The translations under genes were made by a program, and so were the position numbers. This document shows positions 1 to 10,915 of a stretch of DNA of 64,000 nucleotides, one piece after another. The stretch's first letter is position 1, and each line of letters begins with the position of its first letter. This stretch comes from Paraphysomonas bandaiensis (taxonomy: Eukaryota > Chrysophyceae), in NCBI GenBank assembly GCA_965644295.1, contig CBFFRP010000114.1, positions 1-64,000 on the forward strand, read 5' to 3'. The notes below the pieces were generated by a model. It was not told the origin of the DNA and ran no database searches. It saw only the letters and a list, made by a program, of their open reading frames with translations.

Positions 1-16
1 ATAAGTACAACACTCA

Positions 17-89
17 ATTGAGGGGGAGTGTTGAGATCTGAAGATTCTATATACTTGCAATTGAGTGCAGTATTATGTGAGATGCAAGG
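17..89 (+). mobile_element. copia 3' end: polypurine tract and start of an LTR
   Basis: A purine tract (ATTGAGGGGGAG, about 17-28) runs straight into TGTTGAG at 29. This is the usual junction between a copia polypurine tract and its 3' LTR; the same junction type recurs at 21.0 and 57.0 kb. The LTR is cut at 89 by the gypsy element and appears to resume at 7982. The right end of this LTR is not certain; a GTTGAACACA-like stretch near 8,108-8,118 is a candidate. Confidence 0.55.
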
Positions 90-1279
90 TGTAAAGCCGT
101 GGGCTTTTATAACACCCTTTAACACGTTTAATGACATCATCATAATAATATTGATAACTATATTAATGCAATAACGATATGATAACATAATATGTAGGGT
201 ATATGTAGCTTGTTTTGTATAAGATTGGTGACAACAAGAGATACAGATTATTATTACGAGGGCAAGACGACAGACAACTAGGATTTACCCTCGAACACAC
301 GTTTTCTTTGGTCTACGCGATAGCTACCCGTTGGTTTACGCCTATATCCATACGGTAGTCGGTGTCATAGCGTTTTGAGTTAGGAAGCATTGATTGGTAC
401 CGCATGTGCGATATTCGTAGTCCATTCATCATTATGAGAAGCTTTCTGATGGTTTTGAACAGCTCTATGTGCTTGCTCATCGTTCCGGACTATGATATAC
501 GATTATTTTCCCATTATCACACACCATCGATTTTCTCCGGAATGGGGAGGAATTCGTAAGGTGCCATTGGACGCAGATGCAGAGGTGTCATGGGCATGTT
601 AGTGATCTGAATATGAGTGTATTTGTATGGTCCAGTCTAAAGTACACACTCTTGCAAGGAAATGATATTTAACCGTTCGATTGTAAGCTTTTGAACCCGA
701 TTGCATTTTGTCGGTATTATGCATGAGTTGGCGATTGTGTATTTCACGTTGTCATGAAATGTGCTTGCAATTTTTGTGGATTCGAATATTGTCATTTTGG
801 GTGTTTGTGGCTCGAAAATCGGCGATTTTCTGCAATTCTCAAAAATTGGGGATTTTTGGGGTTTTGGGACTCAAAAATCGGAGGTTTTTGGAAAGGACCT
901 ATTTAGGCGTATTTCAGGGCGTTTTTGACTATAAACGATGTAGGATATGAATCGTATGTAGTGTAGTACATGTATGAGCATATTGTACGGTTGTGGTTGC
1001 ATTCAATGTCCTGTGTATGAGGAGGAGTCTTTAGACTAGGGGTCTGTCTTTTGTTTCGCTTGTAACTTAGTTTTAATAATAATTCTCTATGAAATTAACA
1101 TAGTTGGTTGACTGATCTGTCTATTGGGAGCTTTAGATTGCAGGATACTTGGGAGCTCGTATCTCTGGCTGTTGGTTTCTTAAAGAGTTATTATTATAGC
1201 ATTCTGTTTTGTTGTTTCGATAAACAACCATTTCATATCTTTTCAGTGATCTTAGGTTGCAAGACCTGAGTTGTTCATA
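90..1279 (+). repeat. 5' LTR of the gypsy element
   Basis: It starts TGTAAAGCCG and ends TTGTTCATA, and its copy lies at a constant offset of 6,698 bases. It differs from the 3' LTR at three positions by eye (one near 111, two near 476-481). An 80-codon ORF at 708-950 lies wholly inside the LTR and is present identically in the other LTR; it is not treated as a gene. The LTR should hold the element promoter and polyadenylation signal, but no specific box could be assigned. Confidence 0.93.
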
Positions 1280-1347
1280 GTAAATTTACTCACGGTAAAA
1301 CACGTAAGTGAAGATATCATTATTGTAGATTATAGATATATATCGAA

Positions 1348-2811
1348 ATGTCTGATTCGGAGGGTCCTGTTGGTTCATCTGAGTTAGATGAAGTTAAGGA
1401 AATGTTACGGGGAATTGCTCTCAATTTGGAGAACGTCACTAAGTTGTGTGTAGCAACTGCCAGTAGGGTAGATAATCTGGAGTCCAGAATGTCTATTAAT
1501 GAAGAAGTTTTAGTTAATGAGCTGGAGGAAGCTCAGAAGGAAGTAGATGAGGCCATCCGTGACCAGCGTGAAGAGCAGCAGGGACATACCAGAGAGAGTG
1601 GCAGGGCTGCCGACGACAAAGGCAAGAAGAAAGAGCGAAGGACATCTGTATTCATGAGGGAGGCTGAGTCTTCAGAGGGAATGGAGGTTCCAAAGCATGT
1701 CATCATCAATGTTGAAAAGCCATCCCATAAGCATATTTTTCTGGATTCGATGGAGCTTAGTGATTTTACAAAGTTTATCATCCAATGGTTTGAATATGAA
1801 CAGATCAATGGGATTAAGCTTGAGCCAGCCCAGATAGTTAGCAGGCGTGTTCGGAACCTGCTTATGTTCAACAATAGCTTGACGGATAAAATGTTTGTTA
1901 AGTTGAGTGCTCAGAAATTCTGTGAGCTGATGGCTAAGGAGACCAAGGTGTTGTCCAAAGTAGAGTTCATTGAGACTTTGGGGTACGCGCTGAGATATTT
2001 TAAGCCACTGGATTGGAAATCAGTGCGGCCGAATACACATGAGCTGTTTTTTCAAGAGATTTTGAAGCGAAAGAGTATTTTTATGCGTACGTTTACTATC
2101 ATGATGGAGGCCAATAGTACTAAGTGTCCGCCGGTTGGAGGAAAAGAGTTTGGATCGGCTCAAGTATTTTTGGAGTTGATCGACGAGTCTTACAACAAAC
2201 GAGTTCTGGCTGAGATTCCAAGGGTGACGGATACTAATTATGGTAATGTTGAAGAGTTTCTGGATACATACGTTTCCAAGGCGAGTGAGCATTATGAGGC
2301 GTCCAAGAACATCAGATTGGTGCCTTATGAAGGGTCCGATTTCAGTAGGAAGCAAATTCAAAGGAGTTCGAGGAATCGGGACAATGGATACGTTGCAAAG
2401 GAGAAACCGAAATCTTTAAACAACGTGCAGTTTGCGGACCGAGTTGAGGATGATTTCTACAGTGATTTAGATGACAAGGAGGTTGACCCGATAGTTGTGG
2501 TCAAGGATGACGGGATGTCAGATGATGATTTCGAGAATGAGGTTGAGGAGATGTTGCTCGGCGAACCAGAGTCTGATAAGGAAGCTATAGAACAGGTGAT
2601 GAACCTAGAGAAGACTGTTAATCCAACCCGTGGTTGCGTTGCGTATGCGTTGTATGGGAACTGCTACAAAGGGAAGGAATGTAAGCATGTCCAGGGTCAT
2701 AATGGAGCAGTTGCAACGGAAACCCGGAAATGGATGATGAAGAAGCTGTCTCAGATGATGGCAGATGATTCCAAAGGGCCGCGAAGATTTTGCCGAGGCC
2801 TGGTGGAGTGA
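1348..2811 (+). CDS. gypsy Gag-like protein
   Basis: The ORF has 487 codons and is the first after the 5' LTR, with an ATG at 1348 in an AT-rich leader. The N-terminal third is charged and probably partly coiled. The middle (about residues 130-330) should be the capsid fold, judged by position only. Near the C-terminus (nt 2634-2703) a Cys-x8-Cys-x5-Cys cluster followed by His residues resembles a CCCH-type zinc finger rather than the CCHC knuckle of most Gags. An acidic stretch precedes it. The stop at 2809-2811 lies 8 nt before the ATG of the protease frame, and the two frames do not overlap. Role: particle assembly and RNA packaging, inferred from position. Confidence 0.8.
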   Translation: MSDSEGPVGSSELDEVKEMLRGIALNLENVTKLCVATASRVDNLESRMSINEEVLVNELEEAQKEVDEAIRDQREEQQGHTRESGRAADDKGKKKERRTSVFMREAESSEGMEVPKHVIINVEKPSHKHIFLDSMELSDFTKFIIQWFEYEQINGIKLEPAQIVSRRVRNLLMFNNSLTDKMFVKLSAQKFCELMAKETKVLSKVEFIETLGYALRYFKPLDWKSVRPNTHELFFQEILKRKSIFMRTFTIMMEANSTKCPPVGGKEFGSAQVFLELIDESYNKRVLAEIPRVTDTNYGNVEEFLDTYVSKASEHYEASKNIRLVPYEGSDFSRKQIQRSSRNRDNGYVAKEKPKSLNNVQFADRVEDDFYSDLDDKEVDPIVVVKDDGMSDDDFENEVEEMLLGEPESDKEAIEQVMNLEKTVNPTRGCVAYALYGNCYKGKECKHVQGHNGAVATETRKWMMKKLSQMMADDSKGPRRFCRGLVE

Positions 2812-2819
2812 CTTGACAA

Positions 2820-5800
2820 ATGTGCGAGGCTAATGGTTCGCAGGATCACGAAGAAATATTGTACGGTTTGAATGATCCTGAGACTGTTAGTCGAGTTTTC
2901 CTCAGAAATTTGATGAATGTCTGTAATACGCGAGAACGAAAAGACTTGACATTGGCTCATTCTGGGGGAAGCATTGTATGTGATGATAACTATATAATAT
3001 CTGTGCGTGGAATATTGTTCGACACTGGAGCCCTAACATCTAACTTCATTTCCAAGGATTTGTTTGAGACGTTTAGAAATCATGTGTGTGAAAACAAAGT
3101 CATAAAAAAGAAACAGTTATAGGATTTGCCGATAAAACGTCGAGAATGAAGTGTAGTTTTGTAGTGAAATTAAAATTGAGGTTTGAGAGAGAAGACTCCA
3201 AGGGAGAGTTCGTGTTATATGACGGGGATTTCATTGTTGCTGATATGGGTAGCAACGATATTATTATTGGACTTCCGGCTATCGTTAAGGATCTATGGGA
3301 TTATTTTCTATTTATGCTTAAAGGAAGGACTATTGAACGAATTGAATCAGAAGTAAGTTTTATTAAAAGGCGTGAGGACGATGTTACCGAGGATGATTTG
3401 TTGTTGAATGCGGTTGAAGAATTATTGCAGCCGTGGTGTGACAGTAGTAGGGAGGTAGCACCTGAAGAATTGGATGTTCCGGACCCTTCGCAGTTCGGAT
3501 TTGCCTCAAGTTTTCTTGGAAAGACTAGAGAGGAAGCTTTGAGCGAGTTCGAGGATATGTTTGGTGAGCACGTGTCTCCAGAGTTCTCAGCAGCGCGACC
3601 GGTGCTGGAGTTATTGAGGACTAAGGGAGTAGAGGTATTTGTTCCAGAGCGGTGGGAAGGTATAAAAGGAGTGGATCCGTTGAACATCAAGTTCGCTGAG
3701 AATTTGCCTCCTAGGATCAAGCCGAAGGCAAGACCCGTAAATCCTAGATTATATGAGGATGCGGAGAAGGAGTTTAGGAGACTGTGTGGTTACATCTATG
3801 TTCCTAGTAGGTCGCCATGGGCTTCTTGTTTGGTGATCGCGCCAAAAGCCACGAAACCTTTTATTAGGATTTGTGGGGATTACGTGCAAATCAACAAGTA
3901 CATTCCAAGTCCACACTATACAGTTCCTAATGTAAGACATGAGTTGGATCGTATTATTGGCTATAAGATATTTATGGACATTGACCTCACGAATGCGTTC
4001 CATCAGATCAGGTTGCATGAGAACACATCTGAAAAATTGTCAGTTCAAACACCGTGGGGCCAATTTCAGCCTTTATTCCTTCCGGAGGGAGTGTCTCCAG
4101 GGATTAGTGTGTTGCAAGAAGCGGTAGTCAAATTGTTTGGAGATCTGGAATGGGCGCTGTGTATATTTGATAATGTTCTGTTATTGGCACATGATTTTGA
4201 TGATGCGTATAAGAAGCTGGAGATTTTCCTGGATAGATGCATTGAACATGGAGTTGTGTTGAAATTTGCAAAGACCTGGTTAGGATTTAGGGAGATCAAG
4301 TTTTTTGGCTATTTGGTAAGGCACAATAGTTTCGAGCTCACGGACGATAGGAAAGAGGCTTTATTGAAGATTCCTTTTCCAGAGAATGGAAATAGATGTA
4401 AGAAGATTAGATCTTTGTTGGGTCTGGGAGTATTCTTTGCTCCATTTGTTCAGAATTACTCAGATTTGGTTAAACATCTTACGGATATGACTAAGAGTAG
4501 TTTTAATTGGGAAGAAACGACATGGCAGCACGATTATAGGCAGGAGTTTGAAAACTATAAGAGTGGTTTGCAACAGTCTTGTGCTTTGTTTTATCCGAAT
4601 TATGATCTTGAGTGGACACTTAGGACAGATGCTAGTGACTATGGAGTGGCAGGCATTCTTTTCCAGACTGTTGAGGGAACTGGGTCTAGTCCGATTCAAC
4701 AGCAAACTATTGCTATCTGTTCCAAGAAATTGTCAGAGCAAGCCTTGAAGTGGTGTACTATTGAGAAGGAGGGTTTTGGTATATTCTATTCAGTCAAGAA
4801 ATTTTCGTTTTATTTGAGAGGAAAGAAATTTACAATCGAGACGGACCACAACAACCTTGTGTGGATGGAGGCATCAGAAGTTGCGAAGATAATTCGATGG
4901 AGAATTTATTTGCAGGATTTTGACTTTTTGATTCGTCATATCCCAGGGAAGAACAATGTGGTTGCGGATTGCTTGTCAAGATTGCTGTATTTGTCCGGAT
5001 TTGTGGACGAAAGTGACGATTTCGACTCAGATGAAGTGAACTTCGTGACACTGCATAACATCTTTGAAAAAGATGATTTTGAGGACGACGTTCAAGAGAT
5101 CGCGCCGCCTACGGAGGTACAGAGGATAGATTATTATCAGGCTATCAAAGAGGTTCACAACGCGCAAGCAGGACACTGGGGTGCGAAAGAGACGTGGAAG
5201 CGTCTGTGTAAGCAATTTCCGGGACACGGCGTGCCTTTCAAGGTGGTTGCAGACTTCGTGGACGAATGTATCAACTGTCAGAAGAATAGGCGAGAGCTGA
5301 AGCAGCGATTGATTCCTATTACTAGACATTTAAAACCGCCTCATTCCAGGAGTGCTTTGGGAATTGACGCGGTTGCTATTACACCTGTTTCAAAATCTGG
5401 TTACACGCATATTGTGGTCATGGTTAATTTGTTTACGAAATTGGTGTACCTATATGCGGTGAAAGGAATGACAGCTATCAATTTAGCTACAGCAGTGTGG
5501 AAGTGCTGGTGTACATACGGGCTCACGGATATGATTATATCAGATATGGGTCCTGATCTCAAATCAGAACTTTTTGCAGAACTGGTTAAGTTGTCAGGAC
5601 TTCGTCATGTTTTTAGTATTGCCAACAGGCACGTCAACGGATGTGAGCGTATTATTAAGGAAGTGGTTCGTCACATCCGGGCTATTTGTTTTGATAAGAG
5701 AATCGAAGCTGATGCTGTTTTAGAGGACGAACTGTTACTTGCTTCTATCATGTTCATTCTGAATACCCACGAGAGTAGTGAGACGGGGTATTCTGCATTC

Positions 5801-6757
5801 GAACTGACGTTTGGGTCCCAGGATTCCATTTATAAGAATCTTCTGGCCGCCCAGGGGAGAGACAATGATCCGTCTCATCAGCTGTTGAAAAGGCTGAACG
5901 ACTACTTAGCTCTAGTTCGCCAGATATCAGCAGATTACCAGAAGTCTCTAGTTGAGAAACGAGCGGAAGCGGGTTTGGATCCTGCCAAACAAAACCAGTA
6001 TTGTCCCGGCGATTTTGTTATGTTCGACGCTGGTGCTAAACCACATCCGAAATTATCCTCGAGGATGAAGGGTCCTTTCGAAGTGGTACGGCAATACAAG
6101 AATGATGTTCAAATTCGAAATCTTCTTACCGGGGGAATTCGGGAATACTCTGTCTCTGATCTTGAGCCATTTTTCGGAGATAAGGAATCGGCTATTGAGG
6201 CGGCGATGCGAGACCATGAACAATTTAAGGTGGAGGAGATTCTTTCATATACGGGAGATTCACGAACCAAATCTACGATGGTCTTCAAAGTGAAGTATGC
6301 GGACGGCGATATCTTGGACATTCCATGGACACCGGATATTCAGTGTGAGGCATATTACGATTTTTGTGAGTCTAGGCCTTACTTGCGACACCTCGCGTAC
6401 GACTCGTTTACGGCGAAGCGTTTTATCTCTTCAATGAGGAAGGAGAATATCACAACAGTTTCGGTTGGAGATACTGTCTATGTTGACCTCAGGTTCTATG
6501 GTGACCTGTGGTACGAGAGTCTTGGTTTACCGGATTATGCCACGGCCGCGTATGTCATGGAATTCACGTACACCCATTGGTATCACAAGAATTCCAAACG
6601 CAAGATTAGCGCCCGTTTTAATCTCAACGGTTCCAACTATGCCTTCGACAACTATTTGGTCTATTGTTGGGGGTCCCAGAAGGATTTTGACCCTGCTCGC
6701 ATGATTTTGGTTGATGCGTCGCTCGCTGCGGCTTATCCCAAAATTATTCAGGAGTAG
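2820..6757 (+). CDS. gypsy protease-RT-RNase H-integrase polyprotein (needs -1 frameshift)
   Basis: The protein is encoded in two frames. 2820-3122 carries the aspartic protease active site (DTGA near nt 3022). The rest continues in the -1 frame up to 6757. That frame is open upstream of its first ATG (3146), so the ATG is not the true start. In order: end of protease (IIIGLP, about 3260), RT (motif A, DIDLTNAFHQ, about 3976; catalytic box read as I-F-D-N at 4163-4174), RNase H (TDAS near 4627, TDHNN near 4840), integrase with an H/C zinc region (5155-5280) and D, D, E in GIDAV, ISDMGPD and GCERI. A chromodomain-like segment (VEEIL then WTPDI, about 6230-6340) follows. The second Asp of YxDD is Asn here. 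Activities follow from the Ty3/gypsy family; the frameshift is inferred. Confidence 0.88.
3104..3110 (+). promoter_or_regulatory. candidate -1 ribosomal frameshift site A AAA AAG
   Basis: In the protease frame the codons read ATA AAA AAG, so A AAA AAG is in the correct register for a -1 slip. Slippage moves the ribosome from the 2820 frame into the 3146 frame. The codons reached just after the slip continue sensibly into the rest of the protease. The protease frame stops 10 bases later (3120-3122). No stimulatory structure was folded. Confidence 0.6.
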
Positions 6758-6768
6758 CTACGGCATCC

Positions 6769-6784
6769 GGGGGGGGAGAAAGGG
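6769..6784 (+). other. polypurine tract of the gypsy element
   Basis: Eight G residues followed by AGAAAGGG lie immediately upstream of the 3' LTR. This is the expected position for the plus-strand primer. Confidence 0.8.
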
Positions 6785-6787
6785 TAA

Positions 6788-7977
6788 TGTAAAGCCGTGG
6801 GCTTTTATAGCACCCTTTAACACGTTTAATGACATCATCATAATAATATTGATAACTATATTAATGCAATAACGATATGATAACATAATATGTAGGGTAT
6901 ATGTAGCTTGTTTTGTATAAGATTGGTGACAACAAGAGATACAGATTATTATTACGAGGGCAAGACGACAGACAACTAGGATTTACCCTCGAACACACGT
7001 TTTCTTTGGTCTACGCGATAGCTACCCGTTGGTTTACGCCTATATCCATACGGTAGTCGGTGTCATAGCGTTTTGAGTTAGGAAGCATTGATTGGTACCG
7101 CATGTGCGATATTCGTAGTCCATTCATCATTATGAGAAGCTTTCTGATGGTTTTGAACAGCTCTATGTGCTTGATCATTGTTCCGGACTATGATATACGA
7201 TTATTTTCCCATTATCACACACCATCGATTTTCTCCGGAATGGGGAGGAATTCGTAAGGTGCCATTGGACGCAGATGCAGAGGTGTCATGGGCATGTTAG
7301 TGATCTGAATATGAGTGTATTTGTATGGTCCAGTCTAAAGTACACACTCTTGCAAGGAAATGATATTTAACCGTTCGATTGTAAGCTTTTGAACCCGATT
7401 GCATTTTGTCGGTATTATGCATGAGTTGGCGATTGTGTATTTCACGTTGTCATGAAATGTGCTTGCAATTTTTGTGGATTCGAATATTGTCATTTTGGGT
7501 GTTTGTGGCTCGAAAATCGGCGATTTTCTGCAATTCTCAAAAATTGGGGATTTTTGGGGTTTTGGGACTCAAAAATCGGAGGTTTTTGGAAAGGACCTAT
7601 TTAGGCGTATTTCAGGGCGTTTTTGACTATAAACGATGTAGGATATGAATCGTATGTAGTGTAGTACATGTATGAGCATATTGTACGGTTGTGGTTGCAT
7701 TCAATGTCCTGTGTATGAGGAGGAGTCTTTAGACTAGGGGTCTGTCTTTTGTTTCGCTTGTAACTTAGTTTTAATAATAATTCTCTATGAAATTAACATA
7801 GTTGGTTGACTGATCTGTCTATTGGGAGCTTTAGATTGCAGGATACTTGGGAGCTCGTATCTCTGGCTGTTGGTTTCTTAAAGAGTTATTATTATAGCAT
7901 TCTGTTTTGTTGTTTCGATAAACAACCATTTCATATCTTTTCAGTGATCTTAGGTTGCAAGACCTGAGTTGTTCATA
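6788..7977 (+). repeat. 3' LTR of the gypsy element
   Basis: Nearly identical copy of the 5' LTR, followed directly by the AAGG target duplication at 7978-7981. It carries the same LTR-internal ORF (7406-7648), which is not annotated. Confidence 0.93.
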
Positions 7978-7981
7978 AAGG

Positions 7982-9440
7982 ATCGAAAGATATATATGTA
8001 ATTAGTACATTATATTATGTAGTATGAAACTGAAGTAGAAGTGGATGACTATACAGGATACGATCACTGAGTGGGTGGTTTGTACACTATAGTAGTAAAT
8101 GAATGGTGTTGAACACATCGAACACAACTTAGGTTCTTTATCATGTAATGTTTATAATTTCATCTTATCAGTTGAGAATAGTAAACCTTAGCAAATAATG
8201 TCAACTTCTGTTATGTTTCTCTAAATGTTGCATCCTTGAAATACTGAAGTCTTCTTTTGGTAATGTAAGATTTTTCATATCTATATAATAGTATTATATT
8301 TTATTTTTTAAATTGATTTATATATTTTTTATATATTTTTTAAAACTATTTTGTATATTGTTTGTTGCGTGTAGTTTGTTTAATCTTCTTTTCATTTCCT
8401 TTACAACACCAACATCAACACCATCACCACTACTACACCATTACCACTTGTGTTACTACACCATCACCATTACTACACCATTACCACTTGTGTTACTACA
8501 CCATTACCACTTGCGTTATGGCACTGGCTTTTTATAACTTTTTCTACTTTTCATGAAAGCCATAATGCTAGAAAGTCAGTCATACTTTAAGTATAGTTTT
8601 TTCATGCTGGATAGATTGGGTAGATTTTTTAATTTCCAAGCTTTTTTTTATTTATTTTTTATCTTTTAAAAATATTATCCATTTTATCCAAGTTGTCATC
8701 TTGTTACTTTTTGGGTGTATAAAATGGATAACTTAATAATATTATTATTTAAAGTATAGTATTATTAATATTATTATATAAGCTATAATTATTATATTTA
8801 AAGATAGAGTGAAAAGGAAGAGTAATAAAACGAATGTTTTATTACAATAGGAGAGCCCTTCTGGCTCAGGAAGAATGCCCAAGCGGCAAGAGCGTCCCTC
8901 GGCCCTCCGCCTCGCTGTGTGTAAGACTTTAATCTTATACAAGCACGTGTACTATATGCCATAGAGTATGCAGGTGATAAGAGTGTGATGATGGATATAG
9001 ATGGTAATACACATACATATAGAGATAGCAGAAGGTATGGATGAATGTAAATACACTATATTGATATCTAATTCCTTCTATATCTGCAGCTAGAGAAGAA
9101 CCAATACCAACGCAGCATACAGTGTTATAAGTGTGAAGTGTAGTATGTATGCAATGATATATAAGATGTATAATGTATGTCATATATGTGTGGTGTGAGT
9201 GATGTATTGTGAATGTAATATGGATACAGTACGCCATGTATGAGGTGTGAGTGTGTGGTGTAGGTGATACATGCATAGCACTACTTCAATACAAATGCCA
9301 TGATAATAATAAGCAGTGCAATCACATAGTGTAGTGTACATACAAGCATAAATGTAACATAGTATGCACAAAATACAACATATCACCACTGGTGTGAGTC
9401 ACACTCATTCTCGACGTCCGTAGTCCATTATATGCCCGCT
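7982..9440. other. non-coding stretch between retroelements
   Basis: The first 130 bases probably continue the copia LTR that was split by the gypsy insertion. 8280-8380 and 8640-8830 are very AT-rich. 8405-8517 holds an imperfect minisatellite (ACACCATTACCACTTGTGTT and variants). A GC-richer patch at 8845-8925 has no recognised identity. No convincing coding region was found; the short ORFs here are low complexity. Confidence 0.5.
8405..8517 (+). repeat. CAC/ACC-rich imperfect minisatellite
   Basis: About three imperfect copies of a unit that includes ACCATTACCACTTGTGTTAC alternate with CACCATCACC tracts. Two overlapping reading frames through it give only low-complexity peptide. Confidence 0.7.
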
Positions 9441-9456
9441 AGAGAATAGAGAGTAC

Positions 9457-10107
9457 GATGGAATAATAGTTGAACGCCACAGCGTTACAGTCCAACAGGA
9501 TCTACAGAATCGAACTACGATGCTAAATCAATCTCAATACATACGAGATCTACTCCACAGATTCAACATGCAAGATTGTAAACCACGTAGTCACCCCATG
9601 ACAACAAATTTCCATATAGACATTCTCGAAAAGAAACAACTATCCCAAGAAAATCAAGAATTTGTCAGAAATTTTCCTTACAAGGAGCTCATAGGTTCAC
9701 TTATGTATATTGCTGTGTGCACTAGACCTGATATTGCATATGCTGTAAACACCCTTGCTCGTTTCAGTACTAACCCAAATCTAACTACATGCCTAAACCC
9801 CGTACACCACCGACGAACAAAACATATTGCCATCAGATATCACTTCATAAGAGAACAAGTCGCATCGCACTCTATTATTGTTGATTACATGCCTACAAAC
9901 GAGATCCTGGCTGGCATTCTAACTAAACCTCTCACATCAAACACGTTCCACAGATTGCGGGATTCACTAATGGGGGGGGGAGGCATCAACATACCGCTAG
10001 CAATAAAAGAACAAAGTATCTATCCCACCGGCAGAAAACTCAACCAAGCGACCACGATGGATGACTTAGAGATCTACGAAGTTTCCCACGAGTATGCTGT
10101 ATGTTGA
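9457..10107 (+). pseudogene. copia RT / RNase H remnant with internal deletion
   Basis: The frame is open from about 9457; the first ATG (9520) is internal. The N-terminal part reads as the C-terminal half of a copia reverse transcriptase: a YIRDLLHRF region, then FPYKELIGSLMY and TRPDIAYAVNTLARFS. After the Leu-Thr-Thr-Cys near 9790 the sequence jumps to the far end of RNase H (RTKHIAIRYHFIREQV, then ILTKPL). The usual DADWAG and Cys/Ser-rich core between them is missing. The deletion kept the frame. A G9 run near 9971 lies in the tail. The copy cannot be functional. A purine tract and LTR-like start follow at 10222. Confidence 0.85.
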
Positions 10108-10221
10108 CATCAGTGTAATCCACAATCTGTGATTGCACTCGTGGGTTTTACCCTCAGTAGAACTTTCTCCAAATATATACACCTAAATTCACATATCTAT
10201 GTATACGTCATATGATTATTT

Positions 10222-10234
10222 CATTGAGGGGGAG
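10222..10234 (+). other. copia polypurine tract
   Basis: CATTGAGGGGGAG lies 115 bases after the copia remnant and is followed by TATTAGGAG, the probable start of its 3' LTR. The LTR end was not found. Confidence 0.5.
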
Positions 10235-10915
10235 TATTAGGAGTCATTGATTCACGTATATCCCTTAACGCGTGAATACAACACACGTATACAATGAAAT
10301 ACCAAATAGACTGAATAATTACCAAACTATACATGATACGCGACTGTACAAGATACGCACATATGTGTGGTGCTAACGCTCTGCTCAAACGTGTCTTGCT
10401 ATTATACTATTAGGCCTTATCGTTCAATCTTTATCTCTAATAATATCAAGTATATCCTTGCTAAATATCAAGACTAACCTTAAATCTTATTTTTGCAGTT
10501 TATGGACATTAGTGTGATATCGTTTGAATGGCGATAGTGGCCAAACGGTAAAAAAATGCCGAAATATATAGTGTTCGTAAATCGTGATATTCCAGATATC
10601 ATAAATATATGGTCGAACTAATCCGATTTTCCGAACATTTTATTGTTCGGCAAGCCCGTTATACGGTGATCCAAATATTCGTAAAAGTGGGATATTTATA
10701 TATTATATTATATTCATAAACCAATTAATAAAACTAATAACCTTGTTCAGGTTTTATATAAGTGCCGTGTTGGTCATCATATTCCTTTAATAGCTTTTTT
10801 CGTCCTTCAAAAGCTTTAGTTTTTTCAAGTTGCTCACTTGGTAAGTTTCTATTAATTGGATTAATCGAACTCACTCACTTACCCCACTCATATACGTCTC
10901 CACCCAACAACTACC
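10235..10915. other. non-coding, probably a copia 3' LTR and intergenic DNA
   Basis: The first few hundred bases are likely the LTR of the copia remnant upstream. AT-rich sequence at 10560-10780 shows no coding potential in either strand. The ankyrin gene on the minus strand ends at the right edge of this stretch. Confidence 0.4.

Larger units (their letters stand above)
90..7977 (+). mobile_element. Ty3/gypsy LTR retrotransposon, structurally complete
   Basis: Two 1,190-bp direct LTRs (90-1279 and 6788-7977) flank gag and pol. The 4-bp sequence AAGG stands just outside both ends (86-89 and 7978-7981), a target-site duplication. I count three differences between the LTRs, so the insertion is recent. 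A G-rich polypurine tract precedes the 3' LTR. No tRNA-complementary primer-binding site of the usual TGG type was recognised after 1279. Gene order is gag, protease, RT, RNase H, integrase with a chromodomain-like tail, which is the Ty3/gypsy order. No stop codon breaks the pol frame, so the copy may be active apart from the frame changes described under gag and pol. Confidence 0.93.

Noticed and set aside
708-950. 80-codon ORF repeated at 7406-7648
   Set aside because: It lies inside both LTRs, has no conserved features, and is identical only because the LTRs are.
3301-3720. 139-codon minus-strand ORF in gypsy pol
   Set aside because: It is antisense to the protease-RT region and has no independent features.
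8845-8925. GC-rich patch examined as a possible tRNA gene (ATGCCCAAGCGGCAAGAG)
   Set aside because: No matching acceptor stem or GGTTCGAATC-type B box was found within reach.
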